A stretch of 64,000 nucleotides of DNA from NCBI GenBank assembly GCA_011390335.1, contig JAABSO010000006.1, positions 90,932 through 154,931 on the forward strand, given 5' to 3'. The DNA is from Desulfotignum sp. (GTDB taxonomy: Bacteria; Desulfobacterota; Desulfobacteria; Desulfobacterales; Desulfobacteraceae). The notes under the pieces are model-generated. The model was given only the letters and a program-made list of their open reading frames with translations. It had not been told where the DNA came from and did not search any database. The translations under genes were made by a program, and so were the position numbers. This document shows positions 20,968 through 28,645 of this stretch, piece by piece. The stretch's first letter is position 1. Every line of letters starts with the position of its first letter.

Positions 20968-21450
20968 TTAAAATACCTCCATACTTGAAGTTAATCAAAA
21001 AAGCACAATACCGTTGTGCAACAATATTTTATAACAAACTCAGACCATGATTCAGCCATCCGGTCTGTCATTTCTTAGGCCAGTGTCTGCGCCAGCATGC
21101 AGGTGCAAGCAGTCACAGTCTTCACATAAATGCTAAGGCAATAGCACTGACATGTGGTTTTTGTCAAGATTTTTCAAAAAAAAGATTCATCTGATTTTTC
21201 AAACGCTTAGCGTTCAGGCCGGCATTACAATATATATTAAATTTATCTGTCTTGTGACACCATATATAGTAAGGGTTCCAGACAAAAAGGGGCTGGAAAA
21301 ATTTCTTAAATCCTGATACCGTGACCAGGCGTTTTGAGCAGATGAACTGATACCTTATTATTACAGGAAAAATACAGATGACAGGAGAGATGAAAAACAA
21401 CCCGGGTATTGACTCAGAAACCTTGTTGCGCCGGCAGGAGAGCTGATTCC
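20968..21450. other. intergenic region between divergent aprBA and the SDR gene
   Basis: No convincing gene. On the minus strand a perfect TTGACA at 21162-21167, with TATTGC at 21138-21143 after an 18-nt spacer, could be the apr promoter, giving a leader of about 160 bases. A short inverted repeat GCACAA-N5-TTGTGC at 21003-21019 lies within that leader, 35 bases before the aprB start. It resembles but does not match Rex-type sites. The stretch nearest the SDR gene shows nothing clear. Confidence 0.45.
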
Positions 21451-22269
21451 ATGGAACTGGAAAACAGGGTCGCCCTGGTGCTGGGGGCTGTAAAGGGGAT
21501 TGGTAAAGGTATCGGTATTGCGCTGGCAGAAAAAGGCGCCAGACTTGTACTGACCCGTCATGACTGGGAAGATGCCTTTGGCAGCATGGAAGCTGATTTT
21601 TCAGCTACCGCGGCAGAACACCGCATCATTACAGCAGACCTGAGACAAATTGACCAGGTGGAAGAGGTGGCGCAGTTTATCCGGGACCGGTACGGCCGCC
21701 TGGATATTCTGATCAATAATATTGAGCGGGGGGGATGGCCTGTGGTGCACGGCAGGTATGTGGAAGAACAATGGGACCTGGAGATGGAAACCACGCTCAA
21801 GGCCAAACGCTGGGTGTTTGATGCGGTGTTCCCTTTGCTTCAGGCATCTGATGATGCGGTGGTGATCAATGTGTCTTCCGTGGCCGCCATTACAGGACGG
21901 TGCGGTCCGGCTGCGCTGGTTTTCAACGATGCCTATGCAGCCGCCAACAGAGGGGTGCAGACCCTGACGGAAACCTGGGCCCGCATGGGTGCTCCCAATG
22001 TCCGGGTCAACGAGCTGATGCTGGGGGTGTTTGAAACCCGCCATGCCCAGGGCACAAGAGGGTGGAACCAGGTCCTTTCTTCTGCTGAAAAACAGGCACT
22101 AGTGGACCATACCCTGACCGGCCGTACCGGTACCATTGCAGATGTGGTCAAGGCCTGTCTGTTCATGATCCGGGATGCCCCGTACATGACCGGCAGTGTC
22201 CTGCGACTGGACGGCGGTTTTGTGCTGGCCGGAGAAAAGGTTCCCCCCATGCCGGACGGTGTTTTGTAG
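21451..22269 (+). CDS. short-chain dehydrogenase/reductase-like protein with an altered active site
   Basis: A 272-aa Rossmann-fold SDR protein. The cofactor loop GAVKGIGKGIG is at residues 12-22, the Ser of VSSVAA is at 142-143, and Tyr162 is present. The catalytic YxxxK reads YAAAN, so Lys is replaced by Asn166, with Arg167 next to it. There are also about six extra residues between Ser and Tyr, and NNIERGG replaces the usual NNAG. The start is set by GGAG at 21437-21440. The substrate is unknown; it may be a non-catalytic or altered SDR. It stands alone ahead of the phosphatase gene. Confidence 0.85.
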   Translation: MELENRVALVLGAVKGIGKGIGIALAEKGARLVLTRHDWEDAFGSMEADFSATAAEHRIITADLRQIDQVEEVAQFIRDRYGRLDILINNIERGGWPVVHGRYVEEQWDLEMETTLKAKRWVFDAVFPLLQASDDAVVINVSSVAAITGRCGPAALVFNDAYAAANRGVQTLTETWARMGAPNVRVNELMLGVFETRHAQGTRGWNQVLSSAEKQALVDHTLTGRTGTIADVVKACLFMIRDAPYMTGSVLRLDGGFVLAGEKVPPMPDGVL

Positions 22270-22362
22270 TGCTGTAAACGCTTCAGGCCCCTGTGATATG
22301 CCTGCCCCGGAAAGGATACTGGTGCAAACCGTTTCAAACAACCAGAGTGCAAGGATATAATT

Positions 22363-23709
22363 TTGGTGGTGGAATCCATAAACTCCCTGAAACAGAAGGT
22401 TCATCGTCTGACCATGCAAAACCGGGCCTGCCGGGCCCAGGGACAGCTGTTTGAACAGCTCATTGAGATGGCTGGATCAGCGCCTGACCAGGAACTGCTC
22501 AAGACATCCATGCAGCGTGCCCTTGGGATAACCGCCCAGTTGTCGGGAACGGATACGGGCAGTCTGTTTCTGCTCAATGACCAGGGGCGGGTCACAGACA
22601 GCCTGTTGACCAGGGGGGATGTGGACACAGAGATGAAATCCAGGTTAATCGGATCTGTTCTTGACCAGGGGCTTGCCGGATGGGTCAAAACCCATCTGGA
22701 TGTGGGATTGATTCATGATACCAGGACCGATTTCCGGTGGCTGTCTCTGCAATCAGAACCCTATACGGTCCGGTCTGCGCTGGCTGTTCCCATTATTCGC
22801 CACAACACCCTGTTCGGAATCATCACCCTCATGCACCCGGAACCTGCGCATTTTGATGATGCCTCTGTGGAGATTATCCAGACAGCAGCCAGCCAGATGG
22901 CTTTGGCCATTGAAATGGCAAGGCTTTATATCAAACTGGAGGAGCTTAACAAGGCCCGCATCCGGGCCCTGGAACGGGATATGCAGCTGGCCCGGCAGGT
23001 GCAGGAAAGTTTTCTGCCCACACGGGTGCCCAAGGCAGATGGGTTTGGATTTGCCGCCCTGAACCGGCCGGCCCATGAAGTGGGCGGAGATTTTTACCTT
23101 TTTTTCAATCTTCCCCAAAATCGGCTGGGACTGGCCATTGGCGATGTTTCAGGCAAGGGTATTGCCGCAGCCCTTTTCATGGCAAGACTCACCAGTGATC
23201 TGCAGTATTTTGCAGCCCTGCATGGCAACCCGGCTGATCTTTTTAAGGAGCTCAATGCCATTTTGTGTAAAAGGGCCCAGCAGGGCATGTTTGTGACCAT
23301 GGTCTATGTAATCCTGGAAACAGACACAGGCGGCATATCCTGGGTCAATGCCGGTCATATGATGCCGATGCATAAGGCCGAAACCCGGATCCGGCAGCTG
23401 GGAAAGGATGAAAAAAAAGGTCCGCCCCTGGGCATTCTGCCGGATGCTGCCTGGGAAATGGAAACATTTGTGCTGCAGCCGGGTGCCGGGGTGGTCCTTT
23501 ATACTGACGGTATTATTGAGGCCAGAAACCCTGCATCGGAATTGTTCGGATACAACCGCCTCAAACGGATTGTCCGCAGGTATTCGGATGCACCGGCTAC
23601 CCTGGTGCGCCAGACTGCCCGGGCTGTAGACATGTTTTCACAAGGGGCCGGGCAGAGTGACGACCTCACCATGGTGGTATTCAGAAGAGAAAAACAACAA
23701 AAGACCTGA
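22363..23709 (+). CDS. GAF domain PP2C-type serine phosphatase (RsbU/SpoIIE-like)
   Basis: A 448-aa soluble protein with an N-terminal helical segment (1-30), a GAF sensor domain (about 35-185) and a SpoIIE-type PP2C domain (about 215-448). Metal-binding aspartates sit in AIGDVSGKGIAAALFMA and SDDLTMVV. Such proteins dephosphorylate STAS antagonists in partner-switching control of sigma factors. The ligand of the GAF domain is unknown. The start is TTG at 22363 or one of the two GTG codons right after it, behind AAGGA at 22351-22355. The STAS gene at 3.2 kb is a possible but distant partner. Confidence 0.88.
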   Translation: MVVESINSLKQKVHRLTMQNRACRAQGQLFEQLIEMAGSAPDQELLKTSMQRALGITAQLSGTDTGSLFLLNDQGRVTDSLLTRGDVDTEMKSRLIGSVLDQGLAGWVKTHLDVGLIHDTRTDFRWLSLQSEPYTVRSALAVPIIRHNTLFGIITLMHPEPAHFDDASVEIIQTAASQMALAIEMARLYIKLEELNKARIRALERDMQLARQVQESFLPTRVPKADGFGFAALNRPAHEVGGDFYLFFNLPQNRLGLAIGDVSGKGIAAALFMARLTSDLQYFAALHGNPADLFKELNAILCKRAQQGMFVTMVYVILETDTGGISWVNAGHMMPMHKAETRIRQLGKDEKKGPPLGILPDAAWEMETFVLQPGAGVVLYTDGIIEARNPASELFGYNRLKRIVRRYSDAPATLVRQTARAVDMFSQGAGQSDDLTMVVFRREKQQKT

Positions 23710-23722
23710 AGGGTGAACGCCT

Positions 23723-24313
23723 TCATTCATGGTGTCCCACATGGCTATCGCATAGCATGTGGGCGATGGTTTCCCGGATTTTCCCGGTGTGGCCGGTTTT
23801 TTTTCGGAACGTTTGTTCAATGCCTGCCATCTGGACATAAAAAGGGGTCCGGTCAAAGGGGATATAGGGCTTGTCATCAAATTTTCCTGCAGCACAGCCC
23901 GGTCCCCGGACAACCGTTTTATCTGCCGGCCGTTTTAATTGGTGGGGCAGCCCGTGCAGCCGGCAGATCATGGGGCGGAAATAATACAGGGTGCAGCGGC
24001 CATCCTGGTTGAGGGGACACATCTTTTTCAGAGATTTTCTGGCCGGCTTGGTCTGCACCGGGCTGCCGGGAAATGTCCGGCTGATATATAAATCTGCCTT
24101 TTGGCGGATCTCTTTTTGCCGCTTTGCGTCCATTTGGAAAAATCCATACTGCAGAAACGCTTTTTCCACAAAGGTGTGGTGAAAAAAAACAGAGCGGCAG
24201 CAATTGTCTTTGCATCCATTGCAAAGGAACCCGTATTGGGCTGCTACCCGGTTATAGGCGGCATCCATTTGACTGAAAAGATAAATAAGTGGGGAAAAAT
24301 CATCTGGTGTCAT
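23723..24313 (-). CDS. YkgJ-type cysteine cluster protein
   Basis: The 196-aa protein has the YkgJ/UPF0153 signature, C-x2-C-x3-CC (LCNGCKDNCCRS near residue 30), plus further cysteines in MCPLNQDGRCTLYYFRPMICRLHG. This pattern is thought to bind a metal ion or iron-sulfur cluster; no reaction is established. The ATG at 24313 gives a 13-base gap to the dgt stop. The frame extends to 24376, which would overlap dgt by 50 bases. Neither start has a clear ribosome binding site. Probably translated from the dgt transcript. Confidence 0.8.
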   Translation of the reverse strand: MTPDDFSPLIYLFSQMDAAYNRVAAQYGFLCNGCKDNCCRSVFFHHTFVEKAFLQYGFFQMDAKRQKEIRQKADLYISRTFPGSPVQTKPARKSLKKMCPLNQDGRCTLYYFRPMICRLHGLPHQLKRPADKTVVRGPGCAAGKFDDKPYIPFDRTPFYVQMAGIEQTFRKKTGHTGKIRETIAHMLCDSHVGHHE

Positions 24314-24326
24314 GGAAAAAAGTTGC

Positions 24327-25424
24327 TCATACCAGAGGGTTGGGGAGAAAAAGCCTGGAATAGATCTCCAGAGCATACCTGTCTGTCATGCTGGCAATGA
24401 CATCGCATGCGGAACGTTCTATGGCATTTTTGCCTGAATCCCAAGGGGCCATTTCCATTTTTTCCAGTTCCTGCTGCAGGTGGTCCGGGTGGTTTATGAA
24501 ATGTCCGTACAATCCTGCAATGATATTTTTGGCTTTGACAAATTCGTTGTGCACCCCTGGTGACCGGTATACTTTTTCATAGAGAAATTTTCTTAAAATG
24601 GTCATGGCACCGAAAATATCCTGGCCCATCTCCAGGACAAACCTGCCGTTTTTGGGGCCGCTGTTGGCCACCAGGTTTTCAATCATGGTGCTGGCCCGGA
24701 TGGAATGGGTTTTTCCCAGTTTTTTAATGCACGCATCAGGCACCTCATCCATTGTGATGACCTTTCCCCTGAGGGCATCATCCAGGTCATGGTTCAGGTA
24801 GGCCATGATGTCTGCCACCCGGACAATCCGTCCTTCAACAGTGATGGCTGTTTCCCCGGGGACAGATGGAATTATGTTGCCAAATCCCTTGGAGTGCTTG
24901 AGTATACCGTCCCGCACCTCCCAGGTCAGGTTCAGGCCGGCGCCCTTGTTTTCCAGGGAGTCAACCACCCGCAGGCTTTGGTAGGAATGGGAGAAATAGC
25001 GGGAATGAATTTCAGTCAGGGCTGTTTCCCCGGCATGTCCAAATGGGGTATGGCCCAGGTCATGGCCCAGGGCCACAGCTTCTGCCAGATCTTCATTGAG
25101 CCGCATGGCGCGGGCAATATTTCTTGCAATTTCAGATACTTCAAGGGTGTGTGTGAGCCGTGTCCGGTAATGGTCTCCCAAAGGAGAGAGAAATACCTGG
25201 GTCTTGTATTTGAGCCGCCGGAAGGAATTGGAGTAGACAATGCGGTCCCTGTCCAGTTGAAACGGTGTGCGGATATTGCAGATGGTTTTTTCCGCATGTC
25301 TTCTGGTTGCCTGTTGACTTGGGGTGCCGTACTGGGATAAAAATGCACGTTCCCGGTTCTGGAAGACAGCCCTGATACTTGTATCAGTTTCAGGGCACAC
25401 GGTTTTTTGCTGTAACGCTTTCAT
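24327..25424 (-). CDS. dgt: dGTP triphosphohydrolase-like HD protein
   Basis: HD-fold metal-dependent hydrolase of the dGTPase family, which cleaves dNTPs to deoxynucleoside and triphosphate. The 365-aa protein carries YSNSFRRLKYKTQVF and TRLTHTLEVSEIARNIARA near residues 65-95, and the HD pair in ALGHDLGHTPFGHAGE near 112-127. This is the shorter bacterial type rather than the 505-aa E. coli Dgt. A 289-base gap precedes it, with no other gene visible. Confidence 0.93.
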   Translation of the reverse strand: MKALQQKTVCPETDTSIRAVFQNRERAFLSQYGTPSQQATRRHAEKTICNIRTPFQLDRDRIVYSNSFRRLKYKTQVFLSPLGDHYRTRLTHTLEVSEIARNIARAMRLNEDLAEAVALGHDLGHTPFGHAGETALTEIHSRYFSHSYQSLRVVDSLENKGAGLNLTWEVRDGILKHSKGFGNIIPSVPGETAITVEGRIVRVADIMAYLNHDLDDALRGKVITMDEVPDACIKKLGKTHSIRASTMIENLVANSGPKNGRFVLEMGQDIFGAMTILRKFLYEKVYRSPGVHNEFVKAKNIIAGLYGHFINHPDHLQQELEKMEMAPWDSGKNAIERSACDVIASMTDRYALEIYSRLFLPNPLV

Positions 25425-25713
25425 AAATCCATCCAGGATGGGTATCTTGCTGGATTGCAGTTATATTAACGATGCTATAAGATACAGTATTCGACCAAAA
25501 AAGCAAGTAAACCCAGACAGATCCGGATATTTGCTATGATGGATCCCGGGCCGGGCACAGCACACCGCCAGGGACAGGCCTGGGACCAGGACACGGCATC
25601 CGGCGATTGAAAAACTGATGCACTTGTGGCAAATATCCAGAGGCAGATGGTGAGATATCAAACAGGCACTGGAAAGAAAGACGTAAAAATGATGCAAAGG
25701 GATGTAATATACC

Positions 25714-26244
25714 ATGAACCATGAAGCATATATGGGTCTGGCCCTGGACCAGGCAGCGGATGCGGCTGCCCGGGGGGAATTTCCAGTGGGATGCGTGATC
25801 GTTCATGATGGGCAGGTGGTGGCCAAAGGAGCCAGATTCGGCACTTCCCCGGACCGGTCAATGGTGAGCGAGGTGGACCATGCGGAAATCCAGGCCCTGA
25901 GAGACCTTGAAATCTGTGAGCCGGCGGTTGTGCCGCAAGACTGTACCCTGTTTTGTACCATGGAGCCCTGCCTCATGTGCTTTGGCGCTATTATTCTGGC
26001 AGGCCTGGGCACCATTGTGTATGCTTTTGAAGATCCCATGGGCGGCGGCACCTGTTGTGATCTGAGATCGTTGACCCCTTTGTACCGGGACAGCCGGTTA
26101 GAGGTAATAAGCGGTGTCTGCCGCCAGAAAAGCCTTGATCTTTTTTATAAATTTTTTAATAAAGAGGAAAACAGATATTGGGAAAACAGTTTTCTGGAAG
26201 CGTATGTCAGAAAACAGTTTCAGATGTCGGGCAAAAACAAATAA
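25714..26244 (+). CDS. cytidine/deoxycytidylate deaminase family protein (TadA-like)
   Basis: A 176-aa zinc deaminase with His56-Ala-Glu58 and PCLMC (Cys86, Cys89), the metal and proton-shuttle residues of the family. The N-terminus (ALDQAADAAARGEFPVGCVIV) resembles the tRNA adenosine deaminase TadA. The loop before HAE (RFGTSPDRSMVSEVDHAE) is longer and differs from the usual TadA N-x-DPTAHAE pattern, so guanine or other base deamination is possible. It lies between dgt and infC and appears to be a single gene. Confidence 0.8.
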   Translation: MNHEAYMGLALDQAADAAARGEFPVGCVIVHDGQVVAKGARFGTSPDRSMVSEVDHAEIQALRDLEICEPAVVPQDCTLFCTMEPCLMCFGAIILAGLGTIVYAFEDPMGGGTCCDLRSLTPLYRDSRLEVISGVCRQKSLDLFYKFFNKEENRYWENSFLEAYVRKQFQMSGKNK

Positions 26245-26339
26245 ATCTTGCTTTTCCGGTGTCCAGCGATTATAATAGCAAGGTTATGCTTGTTTGATGA
26301 AATATATTGTGGATTTTACCATAATCAGGAGGTGTGAAA

Positions 26340-26861
26340 ATATCTAAGCAAGGAAGACAGGATCAGGCGAATGTGAACAAGGGAATCAGAGCCAGTGAGG
26401 TGCGCGTGATCGGCGCTGATGGTGAGCAGATAGGGATTATGCCTGTTTCAGAGGCATTGAGAATTGCCGGGGACCAGAATCTGGATCTGGTGGAGGTGTC
26501 TCCGGACGCAAAACCGCCTGTCTGCAAGATAATGGACCATGGGAAATTTAAATACGAGCAGACCAAAAAGAAACAGGAAGCCAAAAGAAAACAGAAAACC
26601 ACCCAGATCAAGGAAATAAAGGTCAGGCCTAAAACCGATGACCACGATCTGGCAACCAAAGCCCGGCATATTGAAAAATTTATCAGTAATAATGACAAGG
26701 TGAAAATAACCCTTGTATTCCGGGGGCGGGAGGTAGTGCTCCGGGAACAGGCCAATGCGGTTTTGGAAAAAGTGGTTAATCTTACAACGGATTTTGCCGT
26801 TGTGGAACAGCTTCCCCGTTTTGAAGGACGGGTCATTACCATGCTGCTTGCGCCCAAATGA
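26340..26861 (+). CDS. infC: translation initiation factor IF-3
   Basis: IF-3 binds the 30S subunit and checks start codon pairing. The 173-aa protein has the N-domain (NKGIRASEVRVIGADGEQIG) and C-domain (KEIKVRPKTDDHDL onward). AGGAGG at 26327-26332 sits 7 bases before an ATA at 26340-26342. A GTG at 26334 in the same frame is only one base from the Shine-Dalgarno sequence and cannot be used well. So the start is probably ATA, consistent with the rare start codons of infC that allow IF-3 to repress itself. First gene of infC-rpmI-rplT-pheST. Confidence 0.95.
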   Translation: MSKQGRQDQANVNKGIRASEVRVIGADGEQIGIMPVSEALRIAGDQNLDLVEVSPDAKPPVCKIMDHGKFKYEQTKKKQEAKRKQKTTQIKEIKVRPKTDDHDLATKARHIEKFISNNDKVKITLVFRGREVVLREQANAVLEKVVNLTTDFAVVEQLPRFEGRVITMLLAPK

Positions 26862-26919
26862 AGCAGATGTTTTCCTGATCAACGCCTGCAGTTACGATGG
26901 AATCCATAATGTAAAGTAT

Positions 26920-26967
26920 GGTGGTGTATACCGCTGTTGCGGCATATGCCACCTTCTCTTTTTTTTG
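26920..26967 (+). terminator. attenuator-like hairpin between infC and rpmI
   Basis: A 15-bp stem with one A-C mismatch and two G-U pairs (26920-26934 with 26939-26953) and a TGTT loop is followed by TTCTCTTTTTTTTT. It is a complete intrinsic terminator placed 29 bases before the rpmI start, inside the infC-rpmI-rplT operon. It should lower rpmI-rplT-pheST expression unless antitermination or a second promoter acts. Confidence 0.75.
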
Positions 26968-26995
26968 TAATCTTGTAATATCTAAGGAGAGTATG

Positions 26996-27193
26996 ATGCC
27001 TAAAATCAGAACAAACAGAGCTGCTGCAAAACGGTTTAAGAAAACCGGATCAGGGAAATACAAATTCAGAAAATCCCATGCCAGCCACATATTAACCAAA
27101 AAATCTACAAAAAGAAAACGGTCGCTTCGCTTGGATCAGATGGTTGCAGAATCTGATATGAAACAGGTCAGGCGCATGCTGCCCAACGGCTGA
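26996..27193 (+). CDS. rpmI: 50S ribosomal protein L35
   Basis: A 65-aa basic protein starting [18 protein letters not shown], the L35 signature. AAGGAG at 26984-26989 places the start at the second of two adjacent ATG codons (26996). It lies between infC and rplT, as in most bacteria. Confidence 0.97.
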   Translation: MPKIRTNRAAAKRFKKTGSGKYKFRKSHASHILTKKSTKRKRSLRLDQMVAESDMKQVRRMLPNG

Positions 27194-27262
27194 AAAAACA
27201 AAACCAGCATCTGTTCATCAAACAGAATGCGGTGTGTTAGAATATTTTAAGGAGTTGACACC

Positions 27263-27616
27263 ATGAGAGTAAAAAGAGGATTCAAGGCAAGACGGCGCAG
27301 AAACAAAGTGCTGAAACTGGCAAAAGGGTTTAGGGGCGGCAGAAGCAAGTTGTTCAGGACTGCTGCTGATTCAGTGGACAAGGCATTGATGTATGCCTAC
27401 CGGGACAGACGTGCCCGGAAGCGTGATTTTAGAAGGCTGTGGGTTGTCAGAATCAATGCCGGTGCCAGAATGAATGATCTGACCTATTCCAAATTCATCC
27501 ACGGCCTGAAACTGGCTGGGTGTGAACTGGACCGCAAGGTGCTTGCAGATCTTGCCATTTCAGATCCGAACGGTTTTTCACAGCTGGCCTCCCAGGCAGC
27601 TGCCCGGTTGAATTAG
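27263..27616 (+). CDS. rplT: 50S ribosomal protein L20
   Basis: A 117-aa protein with the family start [22 protein letters not shown] and the conserved [23 protein letters not shown] in the middle. L20 nucleates 50S assembly and in several bacteria represses its own operon by binding the mRNA leader. AAGGAG lies 9 bases before the ATG. pheS follows after 20 bases. Confidence 0.98.
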   Translation: MRVKRGFKARRRRNKVLKLAKGFRGGRSKLFRTAADSVDKALMYAYRDRRARKRDFRRLWVVRINAGARMNDLTYSKFIHGLKLAGCELDRKVLADLAISDPNGFSQLASQAAARLN

Positions 27617-27636
27617 ACAACACCATTGGGGGTATT

Positions 27637-28644
27637 TTGCAAAATCCTATCAATGAGATTGAAAATCAGGCCCTGCAGGAAATCCAACAGGCAAAAACTG
27701 CCGAAGACTTAGAAGTGGTGTCCATTCGTTATCTGGGTAGAAAAGGACTGCTGACCGCTTTCTTGCGAAGTATCTCATCTCTGCCCGAAGACCAGCGTCC
27801 TGCTGCCGGAAAGAATGCAAACCTGCTTAAAATCAAGCTGGAAAAAGCCATTGCCCGGGAACGGTCTAACATGGCTGCCGACAGTGCAAACCAGCCCACA
27901 GGGATTGATGTGACCCTTCCGGGCCGCAGGCGCAAACATGGGTCTGCCCATCCTGTCACCCAAGTGCTTGATGAGATCTGCGGTATTTTTATGCGCCTGG
28001 GATTTGACATTGTGGAAGGCCCGGAAGTGGAAACCGATTATTACAATTTTGAAGCATTGAACATACCAAAGTACCATCCGGCAAGGGACATGCAGGACAC
28101 CTTTTATGTGTCTGACAATATTGTTTTAAGGACCCATACCTCTCCTTCTCAGCCCAGGACCATGGAAAAAACCGATCCGCCGGTTCGGATCATTTCAGCC
28201 GGCAAAGTGTTCCGCTGTGATTCCGATCTGACCCACACCCCCATGTTCCATCAGATAGAGGGCCTGATGGTGGATGAGAACATTTCCTTTGGCGACCTTA
28301 AGGGTGTTCTGACCACCTTTGTGCATCAGTTTTTTGACCAGCAGACCGCATTGCGTTTCAGGCCCAGCTATTTTCCATTTACAGAGCCCAGTGCGGAAGT
28401 GGATATTCAGTGTGTGATGTGCAGAGGAGAAGGGTGCCGGGTGTGTTCAAAAACCGGATGGCTGGAGGTGCTTGGATCCGGCATGGTGCACCCGGCTGTG
28501 TTTGAAAATGTGGGGTATGATACAGCCAGATATACCGGGTTTGCTTTTGGTGTGGGGATCGAACGTATGGCCATGCTCAAATACGGCATTGATGATATCC
28601 GAAAATATTTTGAAAATGATATGCGTTTTTTAGGGCAGTTTTAA
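27637..28644 (+). CDS. pheS: phenylalanyl-tRNA synthetase, alpha subunit
   Basis: Catalytic subunit of the alpha2-beta2 enzyme that charges tRNA-Phe. The 335-aa protein has an N-terminal coiled coil (about 1-85) and a class II synthetase domain with motif 2 (FRCDSDLTHTPMFHQIEG near 192-209) and motif 3 (GFAFGVGIERMAMLKYGI near 302-319). The start is TTG at 27637 behind a G-rich stretch (TTGGGGG). pheT starts one base after its stop. Confidence 0.97.
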   Translation: MQNPINEIENQALQEIQQAKTAEDLEVVSIRYLGRKGLLTAFLRSISSLPEDQRPAAGKNANLLKIKLEKAIARERSNMAADSANQPTGIDVTLPGRRRKHGSAHPVTQVLDEICGIFMRLGFDIVEGPEVETDYYNFEALNIPKYHPARDMQDTFYVSDNIVLRTHTSPSQPRTMEKTDPPVRIISAGKVFRCDSDLTHTPMFHQIEGLMVDENISFGDLKGVLTTFVHQFFDQQTALRFRPSYFPFTEPSAEVDIQCVMCRGEGCRVCSKTGWLEVLGSGMVHPAVFENVGYDTARYTGFAFGVGIERMAMLKYGIDDIRKYFENDMRFLGQF

Positions 28645-28645
28645 T

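Noticed and set aside
21003..21019. Rex-type operator in the apr leader
   Set aside because: GCACAA-N5-TTGTGC is a neat inverted repeat but lacks the TTGTGAA/TTCACAA halves of Rex sites; kept only as an unexplained repeat.
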